Source: Curtobacterium sp. 'Ferrero' (GTDB taxonomy: Bacteria; Actinomycetota; Actinomycetes; Actinomycetales; Microbacteriaceae). Taken from it: a DNA stretch of 64,000 bases. Numbering within the stretch: the stretch's first letter is position 1; the number at the start of each line of letters is the position of its first letter. The stretch spans positions 1 through 64,000 of the forward strand of contig NZ_NXIA01000014.1 of assembly GCF_002412165.1 (NCBI RefSeq). Reading direction: 5' to 3'. Shown here in pieces: positions 55,423-62,753 of the stretch. The translations under genes and the position numbers were made by a program. The notes under the pieces are model-generated. The model was not told the origin of the DNA. It saw nothing but the letters and a program-made list of their open reading frames with translations, and ran no database searches.

Positions 55423-57090
55423 ATGGGTGATCGGGTCTTCGGCGGCAGGTACCGCGTCACGGGCACGCTCGGACACGGCGGGATGGCGTCCGTCTACCGT
55501 GCCGTGGACGAGCAGCTCGGGCGCGAGGTGGCCGTGAAGGTCTTCCGCATCGGCGCGGTCGACCACGGTGAGCGAGCCCGTGCTGAGGCCGAGATCCAGG
55601 TGCTCGCGTCGCTGCGGAGCCCGGCGCTCGTGACGCTCCACGACGCGACCCTCGACGACGCCGACGGCGACTCGTACCTCGTGATGGAGCTCGTGCCGGG
55701 CAGTGACCTGTCCACCCGGCTGCGCGAGGGGCCGCTCGACCCGGTCACGAGTGCCCGGATGGGAGCCCAGGTCGCCGAGGGGCTGGCGGTCGCGCACGCG
55801 CAGGGCGTCGTGCACCGTGACGTGAAGCCCGCCAACGTGCTCCTCGAGTCGGACGGCGTGCACGTCAAGCTCGCCGACTTCGGCATCGCCCTGCTCCGTG
55901 ACTCCGCCCGCGTCACCGGGACCGGCACCGTGATGGGGACGGCGGCGTACATCGCCCCCGAGCAGGTCCTCGGGCAGCCGATCACGGGCAAGGTGGACGT
56001 CTACGCGCTCGGACTGCTCCTCCTCGAGAGCCTCACCGGACGTCGGCCGTTCCCGGGCTCGGCCGTGGAGTCCGCGACCGCCCGGCTCGCCCGCGGACCC
56101 GAGATCGACCAGCACCTGCCGACGGCGTGGCGGACGCTGCTCCACGTGATGACCGCGCAGGACCCACGGGACCGCCCGACCGCTGCGGAGGCGGCCGAAC
56201 GGCTCCGGGCCCTGGGACGGGACGACGCCGCTCCCGCGACCCAGCTGCTGCCCGGAGCCCCGGGTGCGGTGACCCGTGCCGGCGCGGCGGGCGGCGTGGC
56301 AGGTGCTGCGGCGGCCGGGGGTGCTGCGGCGGCGGGCGACACCGCTGCGGCCGACACCGCGGCGCTCGGTGCCACTGCGCCGATGGACCAGGCGGACTGT
56401 CCCGTCGGCCCGGACGAGGCGACGCGGGTGCTCCCGACGAGCCGCGCCCCCGGACCGGACGACGTGGCCACGACCGTGCTCGGCACCCGCGCGGCCGACA
56501 GCGGCGTCGCTGGTGGCGGCGTCGCTGGTGGCGGCGGCGCGGGCACCGGCGGCCCGGGTGGCCGGACGAGTGCCGCCGCTGGTGCAGCGGCCGGTGGCGG
56601 AGGTGCCGGGTCGGCTTCGGGCGGCTCCGGCGGTCGACCGCCGGGGCCGGGCGGCTCCGGCAGCCGGGGCGAGGACCCGGACCGCCGTCGCCGTCGCGCG
56701 GTCATCGCCGCGATCGTGGTCGTCGCCCTCGTCGTCGCCGCGATCGTGACCGCGCTCGTCGCCCTGGGCGGGGGTGGTGGGACACCGGCTCCGACCGAGT
56801 CGAGCACGAGCAGCCCCAGCAGCGAGCCGGGGCAGGAGCAGCCGAGCGACGACCAACAGCCGAGTGCGCCCGCCGAGCAGCCGAGCGACCAACAGCCGAG
56901 TGCGCCCGCCGAACAGTCGAGTGAACCGGCGCAGCAGCCGTCGCAGGACATTGTGCCGTCGACGCTACCGGAGCCGACGATCCCGGCCTCGAACCCCGTG
57001 CAGGCACCGCAGGGCGGGTCCGGGACGGGTGCCGGCACGAAGGGCGGCCCGGGGAAGTCGTCGGACGCGCCGGGACACGACAAGGGCTAG
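55423..57090 (+). CDS. Membrane Ser/Thr protein kinase (PknB-like, no PASTA)
   Basis: A 555-residue kinase. Catalytic domain: glycine loop LGHGGMASVYRAVDE, Lys39 (VAVKVF), HRDVKPANVLL with Asp133, DFG with Asp152 (LADFGIA). Next is an Ala/Gly-rich linker of about 150 residues, one transmembrane helix at about residues 427-449, and a Ser/Pro/Gln-rich outer tail with two exact 36-bp repeats, in place of PASTA domains. It should sense through the tail and phosphorylate cytoplasmic targets. ATG 55423 has TAGTTT 6 bases upstream. Confidence 0.92.
   Translation: MGDRVFGGRYRVTGTLGHGGMASVYRAVDEQLGREVAVKVFRIGAVDHGERARAEAEIQVLASLRSPALVTLHDATLDDADGDSYLVMELVPGSDLSTRLREGPLDPVTSARMGAQVAEGLAVAHAQGVVHRDVKPANVLLESDGVHVKLADFGIALLRDSARVTGTGTVMGTAAYIAPEQVLGQPITGKVDVYALGLLLLESLTGRRPFPGSAVESATARLARGPEIDQHLPTAWRTLLHVMTAQDPRDRPTAAEAAERLRALGRDDAAPATQLLPGAPGAVTRAGAAGGVAGAAAAGGAAAAGDTAAADTAALGATAPMDQADCPVGPDEATRVLPTSRAPGPDDVATTVLGTRAADSGVAGGGVAGGGGAGTGGPGGRTSAAAGAAAGGGGAGSASGGSGGRPPGPGGSGSRGEDPDRRRRRAVIAAIVVVALVVAAIVTALVALGGGGGTPAPTESSTSSPSSEPGQEQPSDDQQPSAPAEQPSDQQPSAPAEQSSEPAQQPSQDIVPSTLPEPTIPASNPVQAPQGGSGTGAGTKGGPGKSSDAPGHDKG
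56851..56922 (+). repeat. 36-bp tandem repeat in the kinase gene
   Basis: Two 36-base units (56851-56886 and 56887-56922) encode repeated Gln-Pro-Ser-Ala-Pro-Ala-Glu-Gln segments of the extracytoplasmic tail. Copy number may vary between strains. Confidence 0.85.
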
Positions 57091-57126
57091 CGTTCGTCCA
57101 CACGCTGGAGCAAATAGGCTCGTCGG

Positions 57127-60100
57127 GTGGATGAGCTGCAACGGAGCGGTGGGCCGACGACGGCCGTCGCGGCACGCAACGGCGTCGGCTTCACGTCGGC
57201 CGAGGCCTGGCTGGTCGAACGGCCTCTCGGCGGCAGCTCCGTCGAGCGGGTCGTGCCCGGGTTCGCGGGACGGGTGATCGAGCCCGGTGACGAACTGTCG
57301 TGGGTCTGGTTCCCCGAACGGACCCTCCCGGCCGGGCTGACCGAGCCCGCGGAGGCGGATCTGCAGCACTTCTGGGACGCCACCGCGTTCTCCGTCGACC
57401 TCGTCTGCACCGACGGCACCCGGCTGAGCGACACGGCAAGGGACCAGTACGGAGACGCCCTGACCCCGGAGGCCCAGGACGCCGCCCGCAAGCAGTGGGT
57501 CGACCAGTGGAACCGTCGGGCCGTCGACCTCACGCCGCTCGCCGGTCGCGTCGTGGACCGCCTGGAGGCGCGGCTCGGCTCCGCCACGCCGCACCCGTCC
57601 GGCGACGGCGCACGTCCGGCGCTCCGCGGCTGGCTCGACGACGTCCGGCTCGGTCCGGCGCGCCCGACCCCGACGACGCCGCTCGACCACGTCCGCACCA
57701 CCCGCGGCACCCAGGCGTCCTCCCGGTTCTCCCGCGGCAACAACGCCCCGCTCGTGGGACTGCCGCACGGCGGGGTGTTCGGCCTGCCGATGACCGACGC
57801 GTCGAGCAACCGGTGGCCGTACGCGTACCAGGAGCACTCGCGGGTCGAGGGCGACCGGGTCCGTCCGGCGATCCAGGCCTTCGCGACGAGCCACCTCCCG
57901 TCGCCGTGGATGGGGGACCGCGGCGTCTTCCAGGTCATGCCCTCCCCGCTCGACACCCCGGACCCCGACCGGTCGGCGCGGGCCCTCGGGTTCGACCACG
58001 ACGACGAACGCGACGGGCCGCACCGGTACCGGGTGGCGCTCGACCACGGCGTGACGGCGGAGGTGACCGCGGGGGAGTTCGCCCTGGGCTTCCGGTTCAC
58101 CGGCACCCGCAGCGTCGTGCTCGACCACCACGGCCGGGTCACCGACGTCACGGTGACGGTCACGGACGGGGTCGCCGTCGTCGAGTGCCTGCTGGACGAC
58201 CGGCCCGGCACCCCGTCGCACCACGTCCACCTCCGGGTACCCGGCGTCACCGCGGACCACACCACGGTGACGGACCACGAGCTCCGCGGCTGGTTCACCG
58301 TGGACGGTGACGTGGACGTGCTGCTCGGCATCTCGACGGTCTCGGCGGAGGACGCTCGCGCGAACCTCGCCGCCGCCGGGGACTTCGACGCGATGCACGC
58401 CCACGCCGAGGAGCGCTGGACCGCCGAGCTGTCGACGATCGCCTTCGAGGGAGCCACCCCGGACCAGCTGACGTCGCTGTGGTCGGGCCTGTACCGGCTC
58501 TTCCTCTACCCGAACCGTGCCGGCGAGACCGCCCGCGACGGCGTCCCGCGTCACCGGTCCCCGTACGGCTCCGTGCAGGACTCCCCGATCCGTGACGAGC
58601 CCGGACCCGAGGTCGTCGAGGGACCGTTCACCACCACGAACGGGTTCTGGGACACCTACCGGACCGCCTGGCCGCTGCTGGCGCTCCTCACCCCGGAGAC
58701 CGCGGGAGAACTCGCGCAGGGCTTCGTCGAGCACCACCACGACGGTGGGTGGACGCCCCGGTGGAGTGCCCCCGGCGCCGAGGACTGCATGACCGGCACC
58801 ACGAGCGACACCGTCTTCGCCGACCTCGCCACGAAGGGCATCGGCGGCTTCGACCTGGCGGCGGCGTACCGGAGCGCGCTGCGCAACGCGACCGTCCCGC
58901 CGCGGGACGAGCGTGTCGGACGCAAGGGGAGCCTCCCGGGCGCCTTCCGCGGCCACGTCGACACCGCGACCCACGAGGGGATGAGCTGGACCCTCGACGC
59001 GGCGATCAACGACTGGGGGCTCGCCGTGATGGCGAGCCTGCTCGCCTCCCGGGCGCGGGACGGCGCCGAGCTGGCCCGCTACGAGGCCGAGGCGGAGTGG
59101 TTCTCGCGGCGGTCGCTGCAGTACCGCAACGTGTTCGACGCCGAGCGTGGGTTCTTCATCGGCCGCGACCCGGACGGCTCGTGGCGGGTCGGCGCCGAGT
59201 TCGACCCGCGCGACTGGGGCGACGACTACACCGAGACGAACGCGTGGGGCACCGCGTTCACCGCTCCCCACGACGGCGACGGCGTCGTCGACCTGCACGG
59301 CGGGCCCGCTCGGTTCGACGCCGCACTCGACGCGTTCTTCGCCACGCCGGAGACCGGCGCGACGGCCCGGTCCGGCTCCTACGGCTTCCCGATCCACGAG
59401 ATGACCGAGGCCCGCGACGTCCGGATGGGCATGCTCGGCATGTCGAACCAGCCAGCGCACCACATCCCGTTCTTCCCGATGTTCACGGGCCGGCACGACG
59501 ACGCGCACCGCATCGTGCGGTCGGTGCTCGAGCGCCTGTTCGTCGGCTCCGACCTCGGCCAGGGCTACCCCGGCGACGAGGACAACGGCGAGATGAGCGC
59601 CTGGTACGTCTTCGCGACGATCGGCCTCTACCCGCTGGCGCCGGCGACGGGCACCTACGTGCTCGTGCCGCCGTCGGTCCGGCGCACGGTGCTGCGGCCG
59701 GGAGGCTCGGAGACCGTCATCGAGGTCGTGTCCGGTCCGGTGGGCGGGTACGTCGCGTCGGTGACGGTCGACGGTGCGCCGTGGGAGTCGGTGAGCATCC
59801 CGCACGAGGTCGTGGTCGCTGCGTCGCGCATCGAGTTCACGCTGTCCGCCGAGCCCACCGGGTGGGCGTCGGACACACGGCCGGTGTCGGCGTCCGAGCT
59901 GCACGGGTACCGGGACGTGCCGCGCGACCTGCTGCCGGTGGGTGCTGCGCTGGTGGGCGCTGCGCCGGTCGGTGCTTCCTCGTTGTGCGACGACACCGGG
60001 CGGACGACCACGGCGCTCGCCGCCAATTCCTCGGTGACGTTCGACGTCCCGCCGACCCCAGCGTCCCTGTACACCGTGACCGTCGAGGCTCCGGGGACGT

Positions 60101-60279
60101 ACTCGTGGGACGTCACGCTCGGTACCGCGGCCGTGTCGGTACGCGACGCCGAGTTCGCGTGGGCCGGGCAGACGCGGGTCTTCCGGCTGCAGGGAACGGG
60201 GTCGACGTTCACCATGTCGGCCGTGACCGACCTTGCCCTGACGCAGCTCGAGCTGATCGCGGAGGACGGACAGCGTTGA
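57127..60279 (+). CDS. GH92 family alpha-mannosidase-like glycoside hydrolase
   Basis: A 1050-residue hydrolase. GH92 motifs are clear: NGFWDTYRTAWPLLALLTPE, HHHDGGWTPRWSAPGAEDCM, the acid region GMSWTLDAAINDWG, and near the C-terminal catalytic end HHIPFFPMF and GYPGDEDNGEMSAWYVFATI. GH92 enzymes are calcium-dependent exo-alpha-mannosidases. No signal peptide is seen, unlike most GH92 proteins; it may act inside the cell. GTG 57127 has TAGGCT 6 bases upstream. It stands alone between the kinase and two small genes. Confidence 0.93.
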   Translation: MDELQRSGGPTTAVAARNGVGFTSAEAWLVERPLGGSSVERVVPGFAGRVIEPGDELSWVWFPERTLPAGLTEPAEADLQHFWDATAFSVDLVCTDGTRLSDTARDQYGDALTPEAQDAARKQWVDQWNRRAVDLTPLAGRVVDRLEARLGSATPHPSGDGARPALRGWLDDVRLGPARPTPTTPLDHVRTTRGTQASSRFSRGNNAPLVGLPHGGVFGLPMTDASSNRWPYAYQEHSRVEGDRVRPAIQAFATSHLPSPWMGDRGVFQVMPSPLDTPDPDRSARALGFDHDDERDGPHRYRVALDHGVTAEVTAGEFALGFRFTGTRSVVLDHHGRVTDVTVTVTDGVAVVECLLDDRPGTPSHHVHLRVPGVTADHTTVTDHELRGWFTVDGDVDVLLGISTVSAEDARANLAAAGDFDAMHAHAEERWTAELSTIAFEGATPDQLTSLWSGLYRLFLYPNRAGETARDGVPRHRSPYGSVQDSPIRDEPGPEVVEGPFTTTNGFWDTYRTAWPLLALLTPETAGELAQGFVEHHHDGGWTPRWSAPGAEDCMTGTTSDTVFADLATKGIGGFDLAAAYRSALRNATVPPRDERVGRKGSLPGAFRGHVDTATHEGMSWTLDAAINDWGLAVMASLLASRARDGAELARYEAEAEWFSRRSLQYRNVFDAERGFFIGRDPDGSWRVGAEFDPRDWGDDYTETNAWGTAFTAPHDGDGVVDLHGGPARFDAALDAFFATPETGATARSGSYGFPIHEMTEARDVRMGMLGMSNQPAHHIPFFPMFTGRHDDAHRIVRSVLERLFVGSDLGQGYPGDEDNGEMSAWYVFATIGLYPLAPATGTYVLVPPSVRRTVLRPGGSETVIEVVSGPVGGYVASVTVDGAPWESVSIPHEVVVAASRIEFTLSAEPTGWASDTRPVSASELHGYRDVPRDLLPVGAALVGAAPVGASSLCDDTGRTTTALAANSSVTFDVPPTPASLYTVTVEAPGTYSWDVTLGTAAVSVRDAEFAWAGQTRVFRLQGTGSTFTMSAVTDLALTQLELIAEDGQR

Positions 60280-60313
60280 CCCGGCGTTCACCGATCGGGA
60301 GCATGCTCGGGCC

Positions 60314-60532
60314 ATGTCGATGAGCGCACCCTTCGATCCCGAGCAGCCCGACGCGTCCGTCCCCGTCGACGGCAGTGACCCCACCGAACTCGAGGTGGAG
60401 GAGGAGCGCGGGGCCGATGCCGGCGACCCGAGCGTCTCCCCGGTCGACCACCGCGACGAGGACGAGGCCGGCGGCGGACCGGTGTTCCGACGTCCGCGGG
60501 CCGGCGACCGGCTGCACCCCGACGACCTCTGA
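60314..60532 (+). CDS. Small acidic hypothetical protein
   Basis: A 72-residue acidic protein with no recognised family (ELEVEEERGADAGDPSVSPV ... RAGDRLHPDDL). ATG 60314 has CATGCT 6 bases upstream, the same hexamer used by the next small gene 265 bases further on. No membrane or signal segment. Confidence 0.5.
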   Translation: MSMSAPFDPEQPDASVPVDGSDPTELEVEEERGADAGDPSVSPVDHRDEDEAGGGPVFRRPRAGDRLHPDDL

Positions 60533-60578
60533 CGCGCTTCTTGGCGGATTGCCATGCGGGTCGGGCATGCTCTGCCGC

Positions 60579-60779
60579 ATGTCGATCGCGAACTCCTGGG
60601 ACCCCTCCGGCGGCCGGGCCATCCCTGAGGACCAGGTGAAGGAAGACGGACTCGAACTCGACGAGGAGACCGCCGCCGAGCTCGGCATCTCGTTCGACGT
60701 CGTCGGCGGTGCGTCCGCCGACCCGGCGCGCGTGTCGCCGGTGGACGTCGCCGTGCCGTCACCCCCGACCGAGGACTGA
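60579..60779 (+). CDS. Small acidic hypothetical protein
   Basis: A 66-residue acidic protein, not recognised (NSWDPSGGRAIPEDQVKEDG ... LDEETAAELGISFDVVGG). ATG 60579 has CATGCT 7 bases upstream. Both the position of that element and the start ATGTCGAT are shared with the gene at 60314, but the proteins differ. Confidence 0.5.
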   Translation: MSIANSWDPSGGRAIPEDQVKEDGLELDEETAAELGISFDVVGGASADPARVSPVDVAVPSPPTED

Positions 60780-60836
60780 CGCCCGGCGCGCGGTGTTCCC
60801 TGGGTGCCGTCGTGGAGCGTTGTGCGCATCGAATCT

Positions 60837-60896
60837 GCACAACCGAAGTCATGCCGAACCGCGAAGATCCGCGGTTCGGCATGCCTTCGGTTGTGC
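60837..60896. terminator. Large palindrome between convergent genes
   Basis: Arms GCACAACCGAAG ... CTTCGGTTGTGC outside and CATGCCGAACCGCG ... CGCGGTTCGGCATG inside form a 60-bp hairpin with a 4-base loop and one interruption. It lies between the convergent stops at 60779 and 60937, so it should end transcription both ways. Unlike family 1 or 2, only this copy is in the window. Confidence 0.8.
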
Positions 60897-60936
60897 GCGG
60901 GCGTGCCGCGCCTGCCGCGCCCGTGGCGCACGTCGG

Positions 60937-61446
60937 TTAGCGCGAGTACTTGAACCCGACGTGCGACCCGACGAACCCGAGGCGTTCGTAGAACCGGTGA
61001 GCGTCCGTCCTGGCGGCGTCGGACGTCAGCTGCACCACCGATGCCCCGAGCGCCGGAGCGGCCTCGTCCGTCACCCACCGCATCAGTGCCGTGCCGATCC
61101 CACCGGACCGCTGCGTGCTCCGGACCCGCACGGCCTCGACGAGCAGCCGGGTGGCGCCTCGTCGGGCCATCCCCGGGATCCGGGTGAGCTGGAACGTCCC
61201 GACGAGTGCACCGGACTCGTCCTCGGCGACGAGCAGTCCGTTCGCGGGGTCGTCAGCGACCGCGCGCAGTGCCGCGGCGTAGCGCGGGCGGTCCTCCGGG
61301 GCGGCGACGTCGCCGCGCGCCGCGCTGACCGGGTCGTCCGACAGCAGCGCGACGAGTGCATCGAGGTCATCGTCCGTGACGCTCCGGAGCGTCACCTCCC
61401 CTGCGGGCGTGGAGAGTCGGACCGGGAGCGCGAGTTCGGAGAGCAC
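60937..61446 (-). CDS. GNAT N-acetyltransferase
   Basis: A 169-residue acetyltransferase. VTLRSVTDDDLDALVALLSDD is the N-terminal strand-helix, GALVGTFQLTRIPGM the central strand, VEAVRVRSTQRSGGIGTALMRW the acetyl-CoA loop (RSGGIGTAL) and DAHRFYERLGF the C-terminal motif. Acceptor unknown. GTG 61446 was chosen as the first start before the fold; six more codons are open. The family-2 repeat copy C begins 29 bases upstream of its start. Confidence 0.85.
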   Translation of the reverse strand: MLSELALPVRLSTPAGEVTLRSVTDDDLDALVALLSDDPVSAARGDVAAPEDRPRYAAALRAVADDPANGLLVAEDESGALVGTFQLTRIPGMARRGATRLLVEAVRVRSTQRSGGIGTALMRWVTDEAAPALGASVVQLTSDAARTDAHRFYERLGFVGSHVGFKYSR

Positions 61447-61474
61447 ACCTCCACCCTGCCGCACGGCGCCTCCG

Positions 61475-61616
61475 GTGGCCGGTCCGCTCGCGGGTGGCCG
61501 ATCCGCTCGTGGGTTGCCGAATCGCTCGTAGGTGACCGAATCGCTCGTAGGAGGTTGTTTCTTCCGGCCTCCTACGAGCGATCCGGCTTTCTACAGCAGG
61601 CGCGATGGGACGGAAC
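61475..61616. repeat. Family-2 repeat element, copy C (four 19-bp units + palindrome + tail)
   Basis: Four perfectly spaced 19-base units at 61475, 61494, 61513 and 61532, the last merging into the palindrome at 61542-61580, whose outer arms CGCTCGTAGGAGG / CCTCCTACGAGCG are intact but whose inner part (TTGTTTCTTCCGG) is diverged. The tail ends gcgatgggacggaac, as in copies A and B. It lies upstream of the GNAT gene, so the units could also be promoter-proximal binding sites. Confidence 0.88.
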
Positions 61617-61773
61617 ACTCGTCCGACAGCCAGTCGGACGGCTGGTCGAGCGCGACGACCCCGAACGCGAGCACGTCGACACCGCTCGCGACCGGGTCCG
61701 AACCACCGTGGTGGGCACCCGCCTGGCCGGTCCGCCGGGCCTGGTCCGACTCCTCGTCCGCCCGTCGGTGTGA
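61617..61773 (+). pseudogene. Possible gene remnant next to family-2 copy C
   Basis: About 52 codons with the strong GC3 codon pattern of real genes (LVERDDPEREHVDTARDRVR, GTRLAGPPGLVRLLVRPSV) end in TGA at 61773, but no start or promoter precedes them except the repeat tail. It looks like the 3' end of a gene cut by the repeat. No family is recognised. With copy C it fills the 341-base gap between the GNAT and Abi genes. Confidence 0.3.
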
Positions 61774-61787
61774 CTCACGGGCGCAGC

Positions 61788-62564
61788 TCAACGGCGATGA
61801 GGTCGTTTCAGGCCGTCTTGCCAGACGGGATGCCGGTCCACGAGGTCGAGCAGAGACTCGGAGTAGCCAGAGTCGCGCCGGATGCCGTCGACCAGGGAGG
61901 CAAGCGTGACGATGAGCCCCCACATCGTCTGTCGGTAGATCGACCGGTCCGGGTCACGCTGCAGGGGTCGCGGGACCTGGAGGGGAACCGTCGGGACCCG
62001 GTTCCACAGCCGGCCGTGGTGCGCGCACACGTTCTGGAGCACGGCGAGTGCTCGGACAGCCGACTCCGTCCGTTTCGGGTCGAGGCCGAACGACTTCGCG
62101 ACGCTGTAGCGGACGTCGCCATCGTCGATGAGGCGGTGGATCTTCGACACCGCACCGAACGTCAGCGCTTCGACGGCTGCCCAGACGGGGACGGGGACAC
62201 CTCGCCGCGTGTGGTGCGCGATGAAGTCTTCCTTCGACCGTCGGAGTTCGCGTCGGACGTCGAGGAGGAGTTCATCGCGGAGTTCGACGATCTGCCCGTC
62301 GCGAGCGACGACCTGTGCGCAGTACGCGTTGCGTCGGAGGTACGAGGTGGGCGACTCGATGTCATCGAGCGTCGCGTCTGGGCGGAACCGGTCGTCACCG
62401 AGGTGCGGAGCGACTTGGAAGTAACGCCAGTAGCCGGAGAGCCGGTAGTAGCCGTGGCTCATGAGGAGCCGTGCGAGTCGATTCCGCTCCCCAGCACCGA
62501 GACGAAGCCCCCGCGACTCGAGGAGATCGATCTGTTCGGCGATCGTGCGCGCTGGTTTGGACAC
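61788..62564 (-). CDS. Abi_2 (AbiD/AbiF)-family abortive-infection protein
   Basis: A 258-residue protein of the Abi_2 family. The N-terminal KPARTIAEQIDLLESRGL, then LLMSHGYYRLSGYWRYF, the WAAVEALTFGAVSKIH segment and NVCAHHGRLWNRVP are diagnostic. The last is the HEPN RNase motif, normally R-N-x-x-x-H; here the Arg is Gln (LQNVCAHH), which may weaken or remove cleavage. Codon use is less GC-biased than that of neighbours, a sign of transfer. GTG 62564 was chosen by homology; GTG 62591 and ATG 62588 add 8-9 residues. A structured RNA with its own promoter lies right upstream on the same strand, suggesting an RNA-antitoxin pair. Confidence 0.85.
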   Translation of the reverse strand: MSKPARTIAEQIDLLESRGLRLGAGERNRLARLLMSHGYYRLSGYWRYFQVAPHLGDDRFRPDATLDDIESPTSYLRRNAYCAQVVARDGQIVELRDELLLDVRRELRRSKEDFIAHHTRRGVPVPVWAAVEALTFGAVSKIHRLIDDGDVRYSVAKSFGLDPKRTESAVRALAVLQNVCAHHGRLWNRVPTVPLQVPRPLQRDPDRSIYRQTMWGLIVTLASLVDGIRRDSGYSESLLDLVDRHPVWQDGLKRPHRR

Positions 62565-62595
62565 GGGATGATCGTGGCACCGGTACATCACCGTA

Positions 62596-62652
62596 CAGAA
62601 AAGCCCCGCCGGTCTTGGGGAAGCTCACGCTCTAGCCCTGGCGGGGTCTGTT
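62596..62652 (-). ncRNA. Candidate abiF-type structured RNA upstream of the Abi gene
   Basis: On the minus strand, CCCCGCC (from 62646) pairs with GGCGGGG (62610-62604), extended by CAGA with TCTG. Inside is a small hairpin AGGG-CTA-GAGC-GTGA-GCTT-CCCC with a GNRA-type loop (GTGA). CTTTT follows the outer stem at once, so the element is also a terminator. TAGACT (62664-62659) with TTCGCC (62687-62682) 17 bases upstream gives a start near 62652. The RNA ends about 30 bases before the chosen Abi start. abiF RNAs of this kind are known next to Abi_2 genes; a covariance-model match is not verified. Confidence 0.55.
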
Positions 62653-62658
62653 GCTGTC

Positions 62659-62687
62659 AGTCTAGCAGTGCTCGCGGAAGCGGCGAA
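62659..62687 (-). promoter_or_regulatory. Candidate promoter of the Abi-associated RNA
   Basis: Minus-strand TTCGCC (62687-62682), 17-base spacer, TAGACT (62664-62659). Transcription would begin near 62652, at the foot of the RNA hairpin, and continue into the Abi gene when the hairpin terminator is bypassed. The -35 element is poor. Confidence 0.4.
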
Positions 62688-62694
62688 GAACCCT

Positions 62695-62742
62695 GCCGCC
62701 GACGTCCGTGGTACACGATCCTGCAGCGTGGACGTCGGCGGC
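62695..62742. terminator. Terminator-like palindrome after the aldo/keto reductase
   Basis: 13-bp arms GCCGCCGACGTCC / GGACGTCGGCGGC with a 22-base loop, 12 bases past the stop of the minus-strand aldo/keto reductase and just upstream of the RNA promoter. It should insulate the Abi locus from the gene before it. No T-run. Confidence 0.65.
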
Positions 62743-62753
62743 CAGGACGAGGG

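Noticed and set aside
56965-60882. 1305-residue open frame antisense to the GH92 gene
   Set aside because: The plus-strand frame has clear GH92 motifs and a proper start. The antisense frame is Arg/Pro/Gly-rich, as expected from the complement of a high-GC gene.
61475-61550. CRISPR array from the four regular 19-bp units
   Set aside because: Units are directly adjacent with no spacers, and they end in a palindrome shared with two other loci. No cas genes nearby.
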